DNA from: Cladocopium goreaui
Lineage: Eukaryota > Sar > Dinophyceae > Suessiales > Symbiodiniaceae
Direction of reading: 5' to 3'
Assembly (NCBI GenBank): GCA_947184155.2
Contig: CAMXCT020006758.1
Coordinates: forward strand, 235,001 to 299,000
DNA length: 64,000 bases
Of this stretch, positions 1-11,278 are shown piece by piece; the first letter of the stretch is position 1; every line of letters starts with the position of its first letter. Made by a program: the position numbers and the translations under genes. The notes below the pieces were generated by a model. The model saw only the letters and a program-made list of their open reading frames with translations, had not been told where the DNA came from and ran no database searches.

Positions 1-110
1 GCCAATGCCATCATCATAGACTTTTTGTCCAGTGACAAGTCATGTGCGCCATCACCGCGGCCAGGTTTGTCTTGTTCACAGCCTGGAAAATCAACCAGTC
101 GGGATCGGAA
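1..110 (-). CDS. possible exon at window edge
   Basis: On the minus strand a CAG acceptor-like site is followed by about 20 protein-like codons reading AVNKTNLAAVMAHMTCHW. A second minus frame across the same bases is also open (GCEQDKPGRGDGAHDLSLDK), so the true frame is undecided. The segment runs into the window edge and no family is recognised. It could belong to the same minus-strand gene as the exon near 376-481. Confidence 0.3.
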
Positions 111-375
111 GAGGTTTGAAATCATGAGATTTGACTTGGATGGGGATTTGTTGAGAAGCCGCTCGTCTTGACTTCACTGGACTACAGAAAGCTTCATGGT
201 TTCCGGTTAAGAATTTCTCAACCAAAACAATCCATTGAATCCTCAATATTATGGCTGCTTTGTCCGTTCAAATGTCCCGTATAATCCCAATAATATTTTT
301 AAAATTCTGTAAATTCCCCATGATAAATATCCCCATATCATCCACAGAATATCCCCATATGTATGTTCGTTTTTG

Positions 376-481
376 CTCCATCAGCCGCTGCCTTGGCAAT
401 TCCAAAGGCACCTACAATGGTCAGCACAATTCGCAGGTTGATGGCCTTGGTCATCCCCAGCGGTGCAATTCGTTTCATGAA
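376..481 (-). CDS. exon of an unidentified membrane-type protein
   Basis: Read on the minus strand, an AG acceptor (TACAAG) precedes an uninterrupted reading of about 35 codons. It begins with FMKRIAPLGMTKAIN, continues with the hydrophobic stretch LRIVLTIVGAFGIAKAAAD, and looks like one membrane helix preceded by basic residues. Codon use is GC-richer than the flanking AT-rich, intron-like DNA. No GT donor is obvious at the 3' edge; dinoflagellate introns can use GC or GA donors, so the end is approximate. I do not recognise the family. Confidence 0.45.
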
Positions 482-840
482 CTTGTAATTATAATTCTAA
501 CTTATATATAATATATAATATATTATAATATGATAGTTGAATGTGTCTGAAATTGGAGCTTACCAATTTCATGTTTTAAAGTGTGGAGCATCGTTTGAAA
601 ACCCCAAACCGTCTCTGAAACCGCCAGAAAGGGCGGGTTGACACAGAGATTTCGTGACCAAAAGCTGGGCTGCTACAGTAAGCCTAATTACATGAGCTTG
701 TTGGTTGGAGGCAAAATTGTGGGATGCTGAAAAAATATGTGGAAAGGCTGGAAAGCTCTGAAGTTGAAAGGAAGACGAGAACTTCATGCGTTCGTGAATC
801 TCAAGACAGTTACCTTTGAAGCCCTCGAAATCTCAGATAA

Positions 841-1359
841 CTTGAGTGCTCCCCCTGTGCAGAAGTGCCTACTCTACCTTGGGATAATCCAAAAACGTGG
901 CTGGAACAAGGGCAGGCCATGGCAGTTCTCATTCGAAATGCAGCACAGTGCCAAGTTGCGCTAAATGCCTTCTTTTGAGGGAGGCAGCCAAGGAGAACCT
1001 CATTTCAAAATACAGCAACCCAATGCTCAAACACTGAATGTCCTGCAATTTGGACAGATGGCCTGAAAACACCTCACCAACAGCTCTCCATGTCACATGC
1101 CTTTGTTAGATGAGAGGCCATCAGAAAGGAGCTCAAGAGTGCAGCCTCCAGCAAAGGCATTGTATTGCTGGCCACCAAAATAATTAGCATCACCTCGCAG
1201 ATGGCTCTGTGGAATCAGCACATGTCATACTCCCAACTCAGTGATAAAGCTAGACCTGCCTGCAACGAAAAAGCAAATCAAAGAAATTACGAGGATGGAA
1301 AGAATGGACATGATATTACATCCATGGCATCACCATACGATTCTTACAATTCAATATAG
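841..1359 (+). pseudogene. decayed coding frame, unidentified
   Basis: One plus-strand frame reads through about 170 codons with only two in-frame stops, one after NAFF near 975 and one before EAIRKELKSAASS near 1110. The segments look protein-like (TWLEQGQAMAVLIRNAAQ; GIVLLATKIISITSQMALWN). Keeping one frame over about 500 bases with few stops and no intron signal suggests a processed, decaying gene copy. An alternative is separate exons of a live gene. No family is recognised and I cannot tell the true start. Confidence 0.3.
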
Positions 1360-1603
1360 TACAGTTGCACGATGTTGCACGGTCTTATGTGTGGACATGT
1401 GTGGACTTAGATCCTAGCAACAAATTCTACGAATTACTGAGTCTTGAGTCCTGAGGCTTGATTCACACAAAGGGTGGACGGGAGTCCCTTTGTTAATGCT
1501 CCAGTTCCCCGTAAAACGCTATCCCTTTTTGAGCCACAAATCGAAGAACGTACCATGACGTACCCTAAATATCGCAAAATGTGATCACCAGGACTCAACC
1601 ATC

Positions 1604-1720
1604 ATGACATTTGACAAGGCCGACCAAGTCGCCAAAAGTGCACCACTCACCATCATGTCCTCGGAGCGGCAAGGAAGGCCCCGAGGCTTTATCATCTACG
1701 ATGCCAGCATTCAAGACAAG
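1604..1720 (+). CDS. possible exon abutting a MITE
   Basis: From an ATG at 1604 the plus strand reads 39 codons with protein-like content, including DKADQVAKSAP and RPRGFIIYDASIQDK. The reading reaches the left edge of the MITE at 1721 and stops within it (TAA near 1738). The coding segment is therefore either an exon with a donor inside the MITE (GGTAATTT) or a gene broken by the insertion. The product is unknown. Confidence 0.35.
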
Positions 1721-1834
1721 TACCCTCTGGTAATTTAACATAGCTATTGAAAATGGCAATTTATAGTGGATTTACATGGATTTACCAATTAAAAATTGTG
1801 ATTTTCCATAGTTATGTTAGTTTACCGGAGGGTA
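1721..1834. mobile_element. MITE copy 1 (TA-flanked, Tc1/mariner-like)
   Basis: A 114-bp non-coding segment with terminal inverted repeats of about 34 bp. The left end reads TACCCTCTGGTAATTTAACA and the right end, reverse complemented, TACCCTCCGGTAAACTAACA. If the outer TA is the target duplication, the repeat begins CCCTC, which resembles the TA-targeting Stowaway/Tc1-mariner MITE design. A second copy lies at 8944-9061. No transposase is present, so it would be mobilised in trans. Confidence 0.7.
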
Positions 1835-2336
1835 TTGGTGCCTCATTGTACCGGGAACGATGCCGGGAACCACGCGACTCAGTTAAACCATGAGATTTTG
1901 GAGAACCGGTCCAAGGGTCTCGGTACTGTGCCTCACCAACATCACCCTTTCCACTTTCTTCCTGCCAACAATCTGGCTGAAAACTCAACGGCCGAATCAA
2001 AACCCAAGGAAATGGGACGTGTGGGACATGTGGCAAGTGGAGTTCATCATATCTTGTTGAGGTATATTGCTACAATGATTAGAGCCAGAGCTGAATTCAG
2101 AACACTTCTACCCCAGTGGCGTCCACGAAGTCTGAGAACTGGGGGGACGGGACATAACCCACCACGAGTATCACTACTACTTAATGTGGATATAACAACT
2201 TAAATGGTGCTGATACTGGCTGATAGTATGTGGTATTCACCATCAAAAACGCGAATATCATGGAATATCAATCAAGAGAAATGAGGATATGCCCCAAAAT
2301 TGGCTTCCATATTTTCTTTAGCATCTGCTCAGCTCA

Positions 2337-2451
2337 TCAGCTTTCCTCATCTTGGCTCAACCTCCGCACCAAAGTGAAGTGCGTGGTGTTCTGGTAGTCC
2401 GCTGCAAAGTTGCGCGGGACATCCAGGATGAGGTTGTCACCAATGTGAAAC
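2337..2451 (-). CDS. terminal exon of an unidentified gene
   Basis: A CACAG acceptor on the minus strand is followed by a GC-rich reading of 37 codons ending at a TGA (2337-2339). It starts with FHIGDNLILDVPRNFAADYQ and ends with TLVRRLSQDEES. The composition contrasts with the AT-rich flanks. It probably joins the upstream exon at 2661-2748. The family is not recognised. Confidence 0.45.
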
Positions 2452-2660
2452 CTGTGAGGAAACATGGATCATTCGTATCATCCCAGGATTGGATGATATT
2501 TGACAGTCACTAAGAATGGGAAAGTATTCAGAAGCCAGGAGAACCTTACTTTGAACTTAACTTTAAACTTTAAACCAATTCAATCTACCATCACCCCCCA
2601 ACTAATGATGTGATGATGTGCAAGAGATTGCAAGAGTAGGAATTTCCCGCAAGGCTTCAC

Positions 2661-2748
2661 CGGTGCCGAGTAGATCGAGTAGTCGATCTGGGAGTCCGCA
2701 CTGGTAGGCTTTCTTTTGATCCCTCAACAGGCCCACAAAGGTCCGCAC
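2661..2748 (-). CDS. internal exon of an unidentified gene
   Basis: After a TATCAG acceptor on the minus strand (2749-2750) the frame reads VRTFVGLLRDQKKAYQ and then CGLPDRLLDLLGT, followed by a GTGAAG donor at 2659-2660. The frame also stays open for several codons past that donor, so the 3' edge could be nearer 2640. It lies about 210 bp upstream of the terminal exon at 2337-2451 in the same orientation, consistent with one gene. Confidence 0.4.
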
Positions 2749-5542
2749 CTGATATGGTGACTATTTTAGCCCGTTCACTCCGTGCAGGGAAGATCTAACA
2801 GTTATGCTGTTTTCCCATGCTATCCTCAGTTAAGGTGCTCTTGCAATGCTTCACTGCAAGTGATCTTATTGAGCTGTTTCGAAATGACGCAAAATTGAAT
2901 CTCGGAATAAAGTCGTTTCTACAAGTCTTGCAACTTTGAGAGGGATTCCACCAATCTTCAGACATAGCAAGTTTACCCGACTTACCCAACTCATGTCAGA
3001 CAAACATCAAACCTCTTATTGACATCGCACGAAAGGCCCCGGGTCGGGCTGGTAGCCCTGTTGGTTGGTTCTAATCCTGGGCAACCTTTGCTCATCTAAC
3101 ATGGCATTAAGAGAAGACCCATTGCCATTTATGCTGAAAAATATTTGCCCAAAAATGGACACAAATGGTAGAAAAGTGGTACAGTAGAAATCTCCAGCCA
3201 TGGCCACAGAATGCCACAGACCTGGATTCCCAGCACACCTCTGATGCCTGCGCTTCTGGTTTCTGGAAGTGCTGCATGGAGCAGGGTCGGATTGCCAGGC
3301 AGTTGGCCCCATAGGCACCGTCCAGCCTCGGAACAAAATTGACGACCCACTGGGTCGCTGGCTTCTGCCTGGAAGCAATTCTGGCAATGTTTGAGGATTG
3401 TTTGAGGATTGTTTGAGCATTGAGGCAAACCGCCCTTCCTACATTGCCGCCTTCCATGCAAACCTCCCAGAAAGAAGCAAAAAAAAAAACTCCCGGAAAG
3501 CTCTTCGAAATGTCAGCTGCCTAGTCAAAGGAATGTGAGATATCAATCTTCTCATGGTCTCGGCGTAGGGTGTTGTGAAGTGCGGATTGGATGATCTCTT
3601 TGGGGAATTCCTTACACTGTTACACATATCTTTGGCCTCTCTATTGGTTCCTGGGTCTTCCAGATGCCTTGCAACAAGCAACACTGTCAAAAGCGGCGAA
3701 CATCCCAATGTCGACTTGGGTTCAATACTGTTTCATCCAAGGGAGCCAAACCAAGTAGTGAAGAATTGGTTGGGAAACCACAGTTCACCCGTTTCACGAC
3801 CCGTTTCTCCCATGGGTTTCCCATGGGTTTCCCATGGAAGCTGGTGACCAAGCAACATGGTGGTGGAGGTGAGCTGTTCCTTCACCAATGGACACAAGCC
3901 ATCCAGCACTACCTCCACAACTTCACGACCGTCATCGCGATGTTGATGCTCGAAACCACCTCTGCAAGATGTGAAGCAAGTCACATCTTTAAGGTACACC
4001 AGGAAATTTGGCGAATCCGGAAGGTCATAATACAAAAATCGCGATATATATATATATATTTATATTTATTAACTTTTAACGTTATTCAACCTGCCCTCAT
4101 CAATTACAGCTTCCAGGCTCCACCTTCTTGGGGACAAGCTGATTTGTAGGCCCCTGAACCGACTGAGAGATCTATCAAAATAGGAAGCTTTTACAAGGAG
4201 CGCCATCCATGGTGACTTGGTAAGTTCAGTCAAGTTTACCTTTTGCATCCTTTTGCTATCTGGAAATCATAGTTTGCAAATGTTTGCAACTCATATTCCC
4301 CCGCAAAAAAAAAAAATATCAGCTATGGCACCGTCCAATGCGATGAGACTAACCCAGCTGAAGCTGATGAGTTCCAGAATCGCATCAGTTGTGGTCCAAA
4401 TATATAGGACATCCTCAGTCAATGACTCAGGCGACCCGCAGCAAATGAGCATTGGCTGTGTTGCTCTCTGCTGAAAATTCATCCTGCTGACATATGCGTT
4501 CCATGGATCATCATGGATTCATGGATCATTAAAACCTCCAATGGCTTTCCACTCTTTTTTCTTCTCTGAAATTCTCACTCTGAACTCGAGCTGTGTGTGT
4601 TCCAACTCAGATACCAACATACTGCTCAAGTTCGAATCTTTCCTTGGTGGCTCCATTGACAGACCCTGAGTTCTCAGTGTCTGGGGAAGCTCCTGGTGAG
4701 TTGATGGTGGCTAAGCAATGCCTGAATGATCCTACGAGTAACTGTACCAAAATCCTGGAGCTGTGAGCTGCCTGTCCACCAAATGAGAAAGCCACTCCGG
4801 TCCGCCACTCCATGCTACATATGCTACTTCCCCATGTTGAGCTGCTCTAAGGCCTCTAAGGCCTGAAAATTCAGCGGTGCACATCATAGACAAGTAGCAT
4901 TGAAGTCACCCGCAATGGCAACCTGCGGGGCTGTACCATGGGTCTTCTACAGGGAACGCACATGTGCAAACACCGAAGTTGTTGGTTTTGGTTCTGGACA
5001 AATCTGGGTTCTGACTGCATCGGTTTTGAAATGCTGTAAAATCACAGTGAAACCAGCAAGCTGGTTGAAGAGCTTTTTCTAACGCTTCAATCGCCCGGGG
5101 TTTGCTGCCGCAGCCAATCGCCGCTGCTGATGTTGCTTCTTGCACACCAGACAAAAAGCAGCTCAACCCATGAAAACTACACACAGCCTGGGAGGAAGCG
5201 CTTCTTAAATGTCATGTGTCTTTTGCGGTCTTTCTGCGAAGTATGCAAAAATGATGTATCTGTCTACACACCGCTACTCGTGTACACACATTCCAGGACT
5301 CAATCTGAGAAGCTTCATGCTTGCCCCATGATCATGGCAGGCAAGGAGAGGAGCGGTGGAAGTGTAGATACTGGCATGGAGGTCGCGCTTGCCTGGCTTG
5401 GAAGCTTTGCTGGGATTTGTGGTACTTCTGGGGTTGCAAAGTAGAAGCAGGTCCATGTCTGGATGGAATGGATTCCAAGGGTTTGGATCCCCTTGACTTT
5501 TTGGTTTAAAAAAAAAAAGAAAACAAAAATGCTTTGAAGCAT
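2749..5542. other. unique DNA with unresolved exon candidates
   Basis: No confident gene is called here. Minus-strand segments near 3745-4020 (containing FLVYLKDVTCFTSCRGG), 4340-4460 (LTEDVLYIWTTTDAILELIS) and 4610-4800 look somewhat protein-like and could be exons of minus-strand genes, but splice sites and frames cannot be fixed by eye. A short tandem of CCCATGGGTTT lies at about 3810-3838, and a TA run at about 4043-4060. Confidence 0.4.
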
Positions 5543-8250
5543 TCAGCTCCCAGTGGCACGTGCATGCCATAAGTAAGCCAACACAAAGGCCTGATAAGCA
5601 TGCCATATACCCTTGGGAGCGAAGTTCAAGACCATGCCAATAAAGCACAGGAGAGCCAGGTCCAAATTAGCCGCAATGGTGCCGAGGAATTGCCAGTAAA
5701 ACCAGGCAGTGATCAAGTAAGCCCCTTCATAGGCCACTGTTGCTGTTCGGGGACCAAGCCAACCCTTGAATTTCAAGGTATGCAGAAAGAGCGCAATGGT
5801 CGTCATGTATGATGAGGTAATCAAAATCCCGTGAATGGTCTTCCTGGGCCAACCCCAACAGGATAATCGAAAAGTAAACGAACGACATACATCGACATAC
5901 TGAAAGTTTGACCCTTCCTACTGTCTTGGAACTGTCTAAAATCCCACGATATTGAAAAGGCTCAAATAGACATGCTCTATTGAAATTTCTGCATGATGGA
6001 GGGAAACAAAAGCAGCAAAAATCAAACATGGCAAGGCTAGGCAAGTCCTAGTTTCTGGTCTTCAGGGGTGATGCGCCCGAGAAAGCGGATGTAGTTCAAA
6101 AAGAAGCCGATGTAGTGCTTCGCAAAGGAATAGAACACTTTCACAATGTATGTGGAGGCGTGATAGAAGAATCCTTAGATCTCTGTGTGGAAACACCAAG
6201 GGATCGGATCTAAAAAAAACAAAAAAAAAACATCATGTTCCATCATGTTCCATCCCTACTGAAAAAACTCTGGTTGTCAAATTCGAATCCAAGACCTTCC
6301 AAAACCATCTCTGCCATTAGTTTTTTTGGAAGAGTCGGTTCTTCTCCGACTTGTTTTTCGCATTTTCCAGCGCCGTGCGGATTCGCGTCGTGGGCCACAA
6401 CGGGCGAATGTAGTAAGGCAGGAACACAAACAAAATCTCGATCGGCGGAACAGCCCTGATCATCTCGAAGATCTTGTTGTCCATGTAGCAGTACCTCAGC
6501 AGCTGGAATTCCACTGATATGCTGCTATGCTATACAAAAATAGGGCTGGAAATGAAGTTGGATCACAAAGGTCAGTATTTAGCTGAGCTTTCTTGAATAT
6601 GTCTATGCAAGTTAGATTAGATGATGTAGTAAGTACCCATCCTTAGTTTGGGTTGGTGGTGAGATACGAGGGCAACTGGCTGAATTCGTGATCTCACAGG
6701 CAAGTTGCTGGAAAGCCAGCAACATGCTAAAGAAACTGTTCTCCACGATGAACTTGTAACCTGAGGACACTGTCATAGTGTCAACTCCTTTACAGAACCC
6801 CAATTGCCACTTCTACGCTGAGTGACTCAAAGCGAACTTACCAAAAACTCTTCATGTCCAGGCATCTTGTCCAAATTCAAAATTGTCGTGTGATCCTCAA
6901 CAAAATATTCCAAACATCTGCCAAACATCCAACAATCTGCCACATGTCTTTGCCCAAGAAACTGAGTGGAGCCTTGTCTGACATGGCAATGAAGCCTGGA
7001 TCCGCAATGTTGGGCATGAAGGTAAAGGTACAGGACGCTGTGACGCTCTGCAAAAAGCCAGTCATCCCCAAGGTCCACACCTGCCATGGCCGCCAACATG
7101 GTACCCCCATGTCCCCGGAGTCCCCGGTACCGTAAAATGAGGTAGAAAATGTCCTACATCATCCATCCATCCGTGGAAAATGTGAGTAATTTTCTCGAGA
7201 CCTCCAACATTTATCAATTTATCCATCCTGGATCATCCTTATCCCACAGTCTATCCTGACTCCATAACAATCAATCGGTCTTTATAAATCTTTATAAAGT
7301 CCCCACACGAGATGATCAGCGTTCAAACTGGCCAACATCCGTGAATCCGGAAAAATTGTGTGCATCAACATCTTGCATCATGGACCTAAACCGAGATTGG
7401 AACCACGTCATCCTGCACGAACATGTCTCTGACATCCTGGTTTCGTTTCATGAAAATTCTTGCAGCCCGGAAACTAGCGGAGTTTTCAGGTAGTGCTCAT
7501 AGTTAAAGATGTATAAATAGAAAGCGGCAAAGAACTGGAGAAGGAAGATGAGGCCTGTGCTCCGGAAACTTGTGCTCCGGAAACTCTGTGATGCTCGATG
7601 AAATCAACTGGAATATCAATAATCACAAGGATGAAATCAAACACATCGACGTTTACGAGGAAAGATGTGGATCTTTTTGAGATCGATTTGGGCTCTCTGC
7701 CTTGTCAATGTGAAGGACCTGGAAAATCAATTACGCGTCAGCTGGGGATTGTATGCTATTTTGCATTGTCTCAAAAGTAAGACTTGCAGGAACCTCATGA
7801 CTCATGAAGTACCGAAAAAAAGATGACTTGGACACGAGGAGGAGCAGTTCAGCCTCCAGGCATGCTTTTACTTCGGAATACGTTGCATGTTTTTTTCAAT
7901 GGACTGATTCGAGGAAAATCTACATATACCATTGTTTTTACCCCGAAGGGCAGGCCATTCTGGCAGATTTCCCTTCAATCAGTTCTCTGTACGGAAACAG
8001 ACATTGAAACGCCCCTTTAACAAGAACATTGATGTGAGCCATATAAGCCGTGTCCCTGCCTCATCGTTTAATGCAACCGATCATATCTCTACTGCTGGCA
8101 TTTCCCAAAGTTTATCAATCTCAATCATAATAAGTCAATAAGCGTCCAAACAAGTCTCCAACCACCCAGTGTTTAAGCAGAAACCGCAAAACAGTCAATG
8201 GGCCGCAGAAAGTATTTTGTGATACTTTGTGCATCGCGTCATCGACGGGT
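5543..8250 (-). CDS. multi-exon integral membrane protein (fragmentary model)
   Basis: Several minus-strand islands read as hydrophobic protein and are flanked by plausible splice sites. In gene order: about 8121-8250 (GPLTVLRFLLKHWVVGDLFG); about 7600-7700 (VNVDVFDFILVIIDIPVDFI); 7463-7555 (TGLIFLLQFFAAFYLYIFNY); about 6880-7076 (GMTGFLQSVTASCTFTFMPN); 6698-6760 (FIVENSFFSMLLAFQQLA, donor GTGAGA); about 6330-6512 (IEILFVFLPYYIRPLWPTTR); about 6051-6173 (YIVKVFYSFAKHYIGFFLNY); and the terminal exon 5543-5843 after a CCCAG acceptor, with helices such as GAYLITAWFYWQFLGTIAAN and a TGA stop at 5543. Together they suggest a polytopic membrane protein. The NVDVFDFILVII segment loosely resembles a channel S3 helix, but that is weak and no pore or voltage sensor is visible. 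Exon edges are approximate, and the islands could belong to more than one gene. Confidence 0.5.
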
Positions 8251-8463
8251 GTTCCTACCTCGCTCTCCATTCCCATACCGCTTTTGGTACCTGACCTCGT
8301 TTTCAAGTGCCGCACTTTTAGATGCTAGCTAAATGCTGCGCATGAAATGCCTACCTCATTCTCAGGGTGCTCCTACTTCGTTTTGAAACCGAAATGTGGT
8401 GTTTTTGGCAAACCAGGGCAAGCCTCAAGACTACTCTGCACTTCACCAAATAAAAGTTGCCGT

Positions 8464-8695
8464 ACATATAAATATAAATATACATACATATATATATAGT
8501 TATATATATATATTATCTTATATTATATTATATGTGTGTATATGTAGTGTAATATGTGTATATATATATATATTAAAAATATGTATGTATATATATATAT
8601 AATAGTATGTATATATATATATACATATATGTATATATATATCAATATGTTTACATATATATATATATGATCATATATGATCATATATGTGTGTG
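8464..8695. repeat. AT-rich simple repeat (TATA/TATG)
   Basis: Dense TATATA and TATGTA runs ending in a GTGTGTG stretch. Open frames here (Tyr-Ile repeats) are translation artefacts of the microsatellite. Confidence 0.85.
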
Positions 8696-8943
8696 TGTCT
8701 ATCCACATCATCCCCCTGTACTTAACTCCCAGGCCCCCCCAGGCCCCAACTTTTACCGCACCTGTGACACGATGCACTTGAAATCTTGGAGCAAACCACA
8801 AGTGGATCTGGGCCTTGACACTCGAGTTTCACAATCCATATGGAACATGTTGTATTTTTCCAAATATTGGGAATAATCATCCCAACTGACTCATATTTTT
8901 CAGAGGGGTAGGTCAACCACCAACCAGTGAATGATACTGAATA

Positions 8944-9061
8944 TACCATCTTGTTATTTAACATAGCCATGGAAAAACCCTTATAAATGGAGGTTTCTAG
9001 CTGGGAAAATCCACTATTTCTATGGCCATTTTCCATGGCTATGTTAAATTACCAGAGGGTA
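8944..9061. mobile_element. MITE copy 2 (same family as 1721-1834)
   Basis: 118 bp with terminal inverted repeats. The left end begins TACCATCTTGTTATTTAACA and the right end ends TAAATTACCAGAGGGTA. The arms pair through the shared core TTTAACATAGCCATGGAAAA. TA lies at both ends, as in copy 1. It is non-coding. Confidence 0.7.
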
Positions 9062-9604
9062 AGTCAAAACCTTCACCACCATGTGATGGAAATCAAAAAG
9101 AACACGGACATATGAAAGCTGTTGAAAGCTGAATATAGATGAATATAGCAGAAATGCAGCTTCAGGACCTTCAGGTTAGAAACTTGATGACTTGGCAAAG
9201 CAGGATTGAAAAATCGTTGATGCTGCGACATTGGGGCCACTGAAGCCATGGAAGTCAACTTTCTCATACCAACCCAAGAGTTTCCAATAACACTTCTTGG
9301 TGAGACTTGCATGCAACGCAATGTATCCCATCTGGTAATGGCCAGATGCCGTCGTTGAACCTGTCCATATGGGGACGACACGGCAATGTATCTCATATTA
9401 AAGCCATATCGTGGTTTTTGAATTCATTATAATGATCATTGTATTCATCCGACAAGTCCCATTTTGATGCTAGCACACTTCCAAGACTCACTATCAACGA
9501 AACCCCATATTATGCAGGCAATGACAGAAGTAATGTCTACTGCACCATGGAAAGGCAATCGGATACATCCGCCAAGATAAAATTGTTCGCACCAGCAGTG
9601 ATGG
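9062..9604. other. unique DNA, no gene seen
   Basis: Between the MITE and the LTR element there is no convincing exon. The longest open frame is short and not protein-like. Confidence 0.4.
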
Positions 9605-9609
9605 GATAC
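9605..9609. repeat. 5-bp target site duplication GATAC (left)
   Basis: GATAC lies immediately outside the left LTR and is repeated immediately outside the right LTR at 17188-17192. Five bp is the usual duplication length for Ty1/copia integrases. Confidence 0.9.
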
Positions 9610-9802
9610 TGAAAAGATTCAGGCAGCTCTGTTGTATCAATGTTGCAGCTGATGCTGTGCGCGCTCACTCTTTTGTACTGTTGGCAAACAGTCTCAGGAT
9701 AGCTTCAGGCTCAAGGCCTGTTGATCCATAATGTTGACAGTGACGTCCAGCAGCTGCTGAACTGTACACGAATTGTGTGTTGGACAATGTTGTTACTTAA
9801 CA
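9610..9802 (-). repeat. 3' LTR of the copia element
   Basis: 193 bp, identical to 16995-17187 except at 9745 and 9757. On the coding strand it begins TGTTAAGTAACAACATTGTC and ends GAATCTTTTCA. No canonical TATA box is evident by eye. Confidence 0.95.
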
Positions 9803-9811
9803 CGGCCCCTC
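9803..9811 (-). promoter_or_regulatory. polypurine tract
   Basis: On the element's coding strand GAGGGGCCG abuts the 3' LTR. Its position and purine run fit the plus-strand primer, although it is short and ends in CCG. Confidence 0.5.
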
Positions 9812-10081
9812 AATTTGTTGGAGCTTCCAACACATTGCACAAAACAAACATTGTTGAAACGCAATCACATTATGTTGATACTATTGGATTGGGTGTTGAT
9901 CTCTGTACAGGGCTGATGGCTTGTAGTTTTACATCTGTTGCCCAGCCGCAGATGTTGATCAAACACTCATCTAATTTTGCGCATTCCCGGCTCTCACGTT
10001 TGAACCTCTTGTTGCGCAGGGATCTGCTGAAGATCCAAAGACTGTTGGTTGAGGTGCCAGTCTCACCTGTTGGATGACTTC

Positions 10082-10900
10082 TCATCCTTCCATCTGTTGA
10101 TCATCATCGGTTGTTGCGCAATTCTCACGCAGCAACTGTTGGATCTCATCCTTGGGCATGGTGAGTGGCAAATTGCTGAGGCGCCACACATTGATCTCTT
10201 TGAAATGGTTGTTGATCATCTCTTCTGTCCACTGTTGCTCGACCCATGTTGCCAGGTGGCTGTTGCCTCTGATCCTCTCAACTGTTTTGGCTCCTTGGAA
10301 CAGGATGTTGCCTGTGTTGATGCCGCTGGTGATGCTGGTGCTGTGCATCTGTTGCAGCATCTCCATCACAGCATCCCTGGTGGATGTTGTGAAATGATGG
10401 AGCATCTGTGCTCCACCATACTCCAAACATTGGAGTACGAGCCTCTTCTCCTGTTGTGTTGATTCCACGTTCATGTTGGACACTTGGACCGGGATGTTGT
10501 AGGTCCACATCCAGTCCTTGTTCCACTGGAAATAGTTGCAGATCTGTTGAAGCATGGTGTTGCCTCCATCTGCATTGGTCTCCCAGATCTGTTGGGATGC
10601 CAGCTCAAACGTTGTGAAACGAAGGTTGCATCCACTCTCGATCTGTTGCTGTGGATACATGTAGCCCCTGTTGAACATGTTGATCACCTGGTTGCCTGTT
10701 CGAAGACGATGTTGTTGAACATCCTCAACCCAGGTAATCATGAGCCACTTTGTTGGAATCTTCGTTGTAACATCATCTCTGTTGCGTGCATGTACATTGT
10801 TGTGAGCGCCAGTTGTGGCGAAGGCGCTAAGATCAACTTGTCGAAGTTGGGCATACGTTGGCTGCCCAAAAGTGCTGGGATCACCGTGTTGGTTGACTCC
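10082..10900 (-). CDS. extra 3' open frame of the copia element, unknown function
   Basis: Downstream of pol on the same strand a frame is open for 272 codons, from just after a TAG (10901-10903) to the stop at 10082. The first ATG is at 10741, giving 219 residues, but the codons upstream of it also look protein-like (GQPTYAQLRQVDLSAF). The start may therefore lie across a mutated stop or a splice junction. A short overlapping frame (10738-10947) shares an ATGA with it. The protein is rich in Gln, Asn and Thr, contains WNKDWMWTYNIPVQVSNMN and LATWVEQQWTEEMINNHF, and has no signal peptide or membrane helix, so it does not look like an envelope protein. I recognise no family. A nucleic-acid or capsid accessory role is only a guess. 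Confidence 0.6.
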   Translation of the reverse strand, partial: GVNQHGDPSTFGQPTYAQLRQVDLSAFATTGAHNNVHARNRDDVTTKIPTKWLMITWVEDVQQHRLRTGNQVINMFNRGYMYPQQQIESGCNLRFTTFELASQQIWETNADGGNTMLQQICNYFQWNKDWMWTYNIPVQVSNMNVESTQQEKRLVLQCLEYGGAQMLHHFTTSTRDAVMEMLQQMHSTSITSGINTGNILFQGAKTVERIRGNSHLATWVEQQWTEEMINNHFKEINVWRLSNLPLTMPKDEIQQLLRENCATTDDDQQMEG

Positions 10901-10903
10901 CTA

Positions 10904-11278
10904 GCCGTCTCTGTTGGTTTGATGGAGTTGTACTCCTCGATGGTCATCAAAACGACAAAACAAATTCATGTTGCAATCCGACTTGTTGTCTAAGACAGTC
11001 ATGTTCCAGAAAGAAAATCACTGAGTTGAATCTCCATGTTGGCCACCATGTTGAAACTTCCCAGTAAATGAATATGTTGATATACTCCATGTTGAAGTAG
11101 ATAACGTAGATATAGAACATGTTGTCAACCTTTGTTGACACCATGGCTCAAAAAGAAATGTATGTTTGTGTGTGTGTATATGCCACGCACGATGTTCGCA
11201 CGTTGTACACGCGTCCGCACGTTAACACGCTAGCTACAGTGAAACTGTTGTTGTTGCTTGTTGCTTGTTGTTGTTTGT
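10904..11278 (-). other. non-coding spacer between pol and the 3' open frame
   Basis: This part of the copia element holds short TGTG and TGTTGTTG runs and no open frame of note. It may carry splice or processing signals for the 3' frame, but none can be named. Confidence 0.4.

Noticed and set aside
11140..11160. ATGGCTCAAAAAG considered as a dinoflagellate spliced-leader relic
   Set aside because: Matches too few positions of the leader (CCATTTTGGCTCAAG) and lies inside the retroelement.
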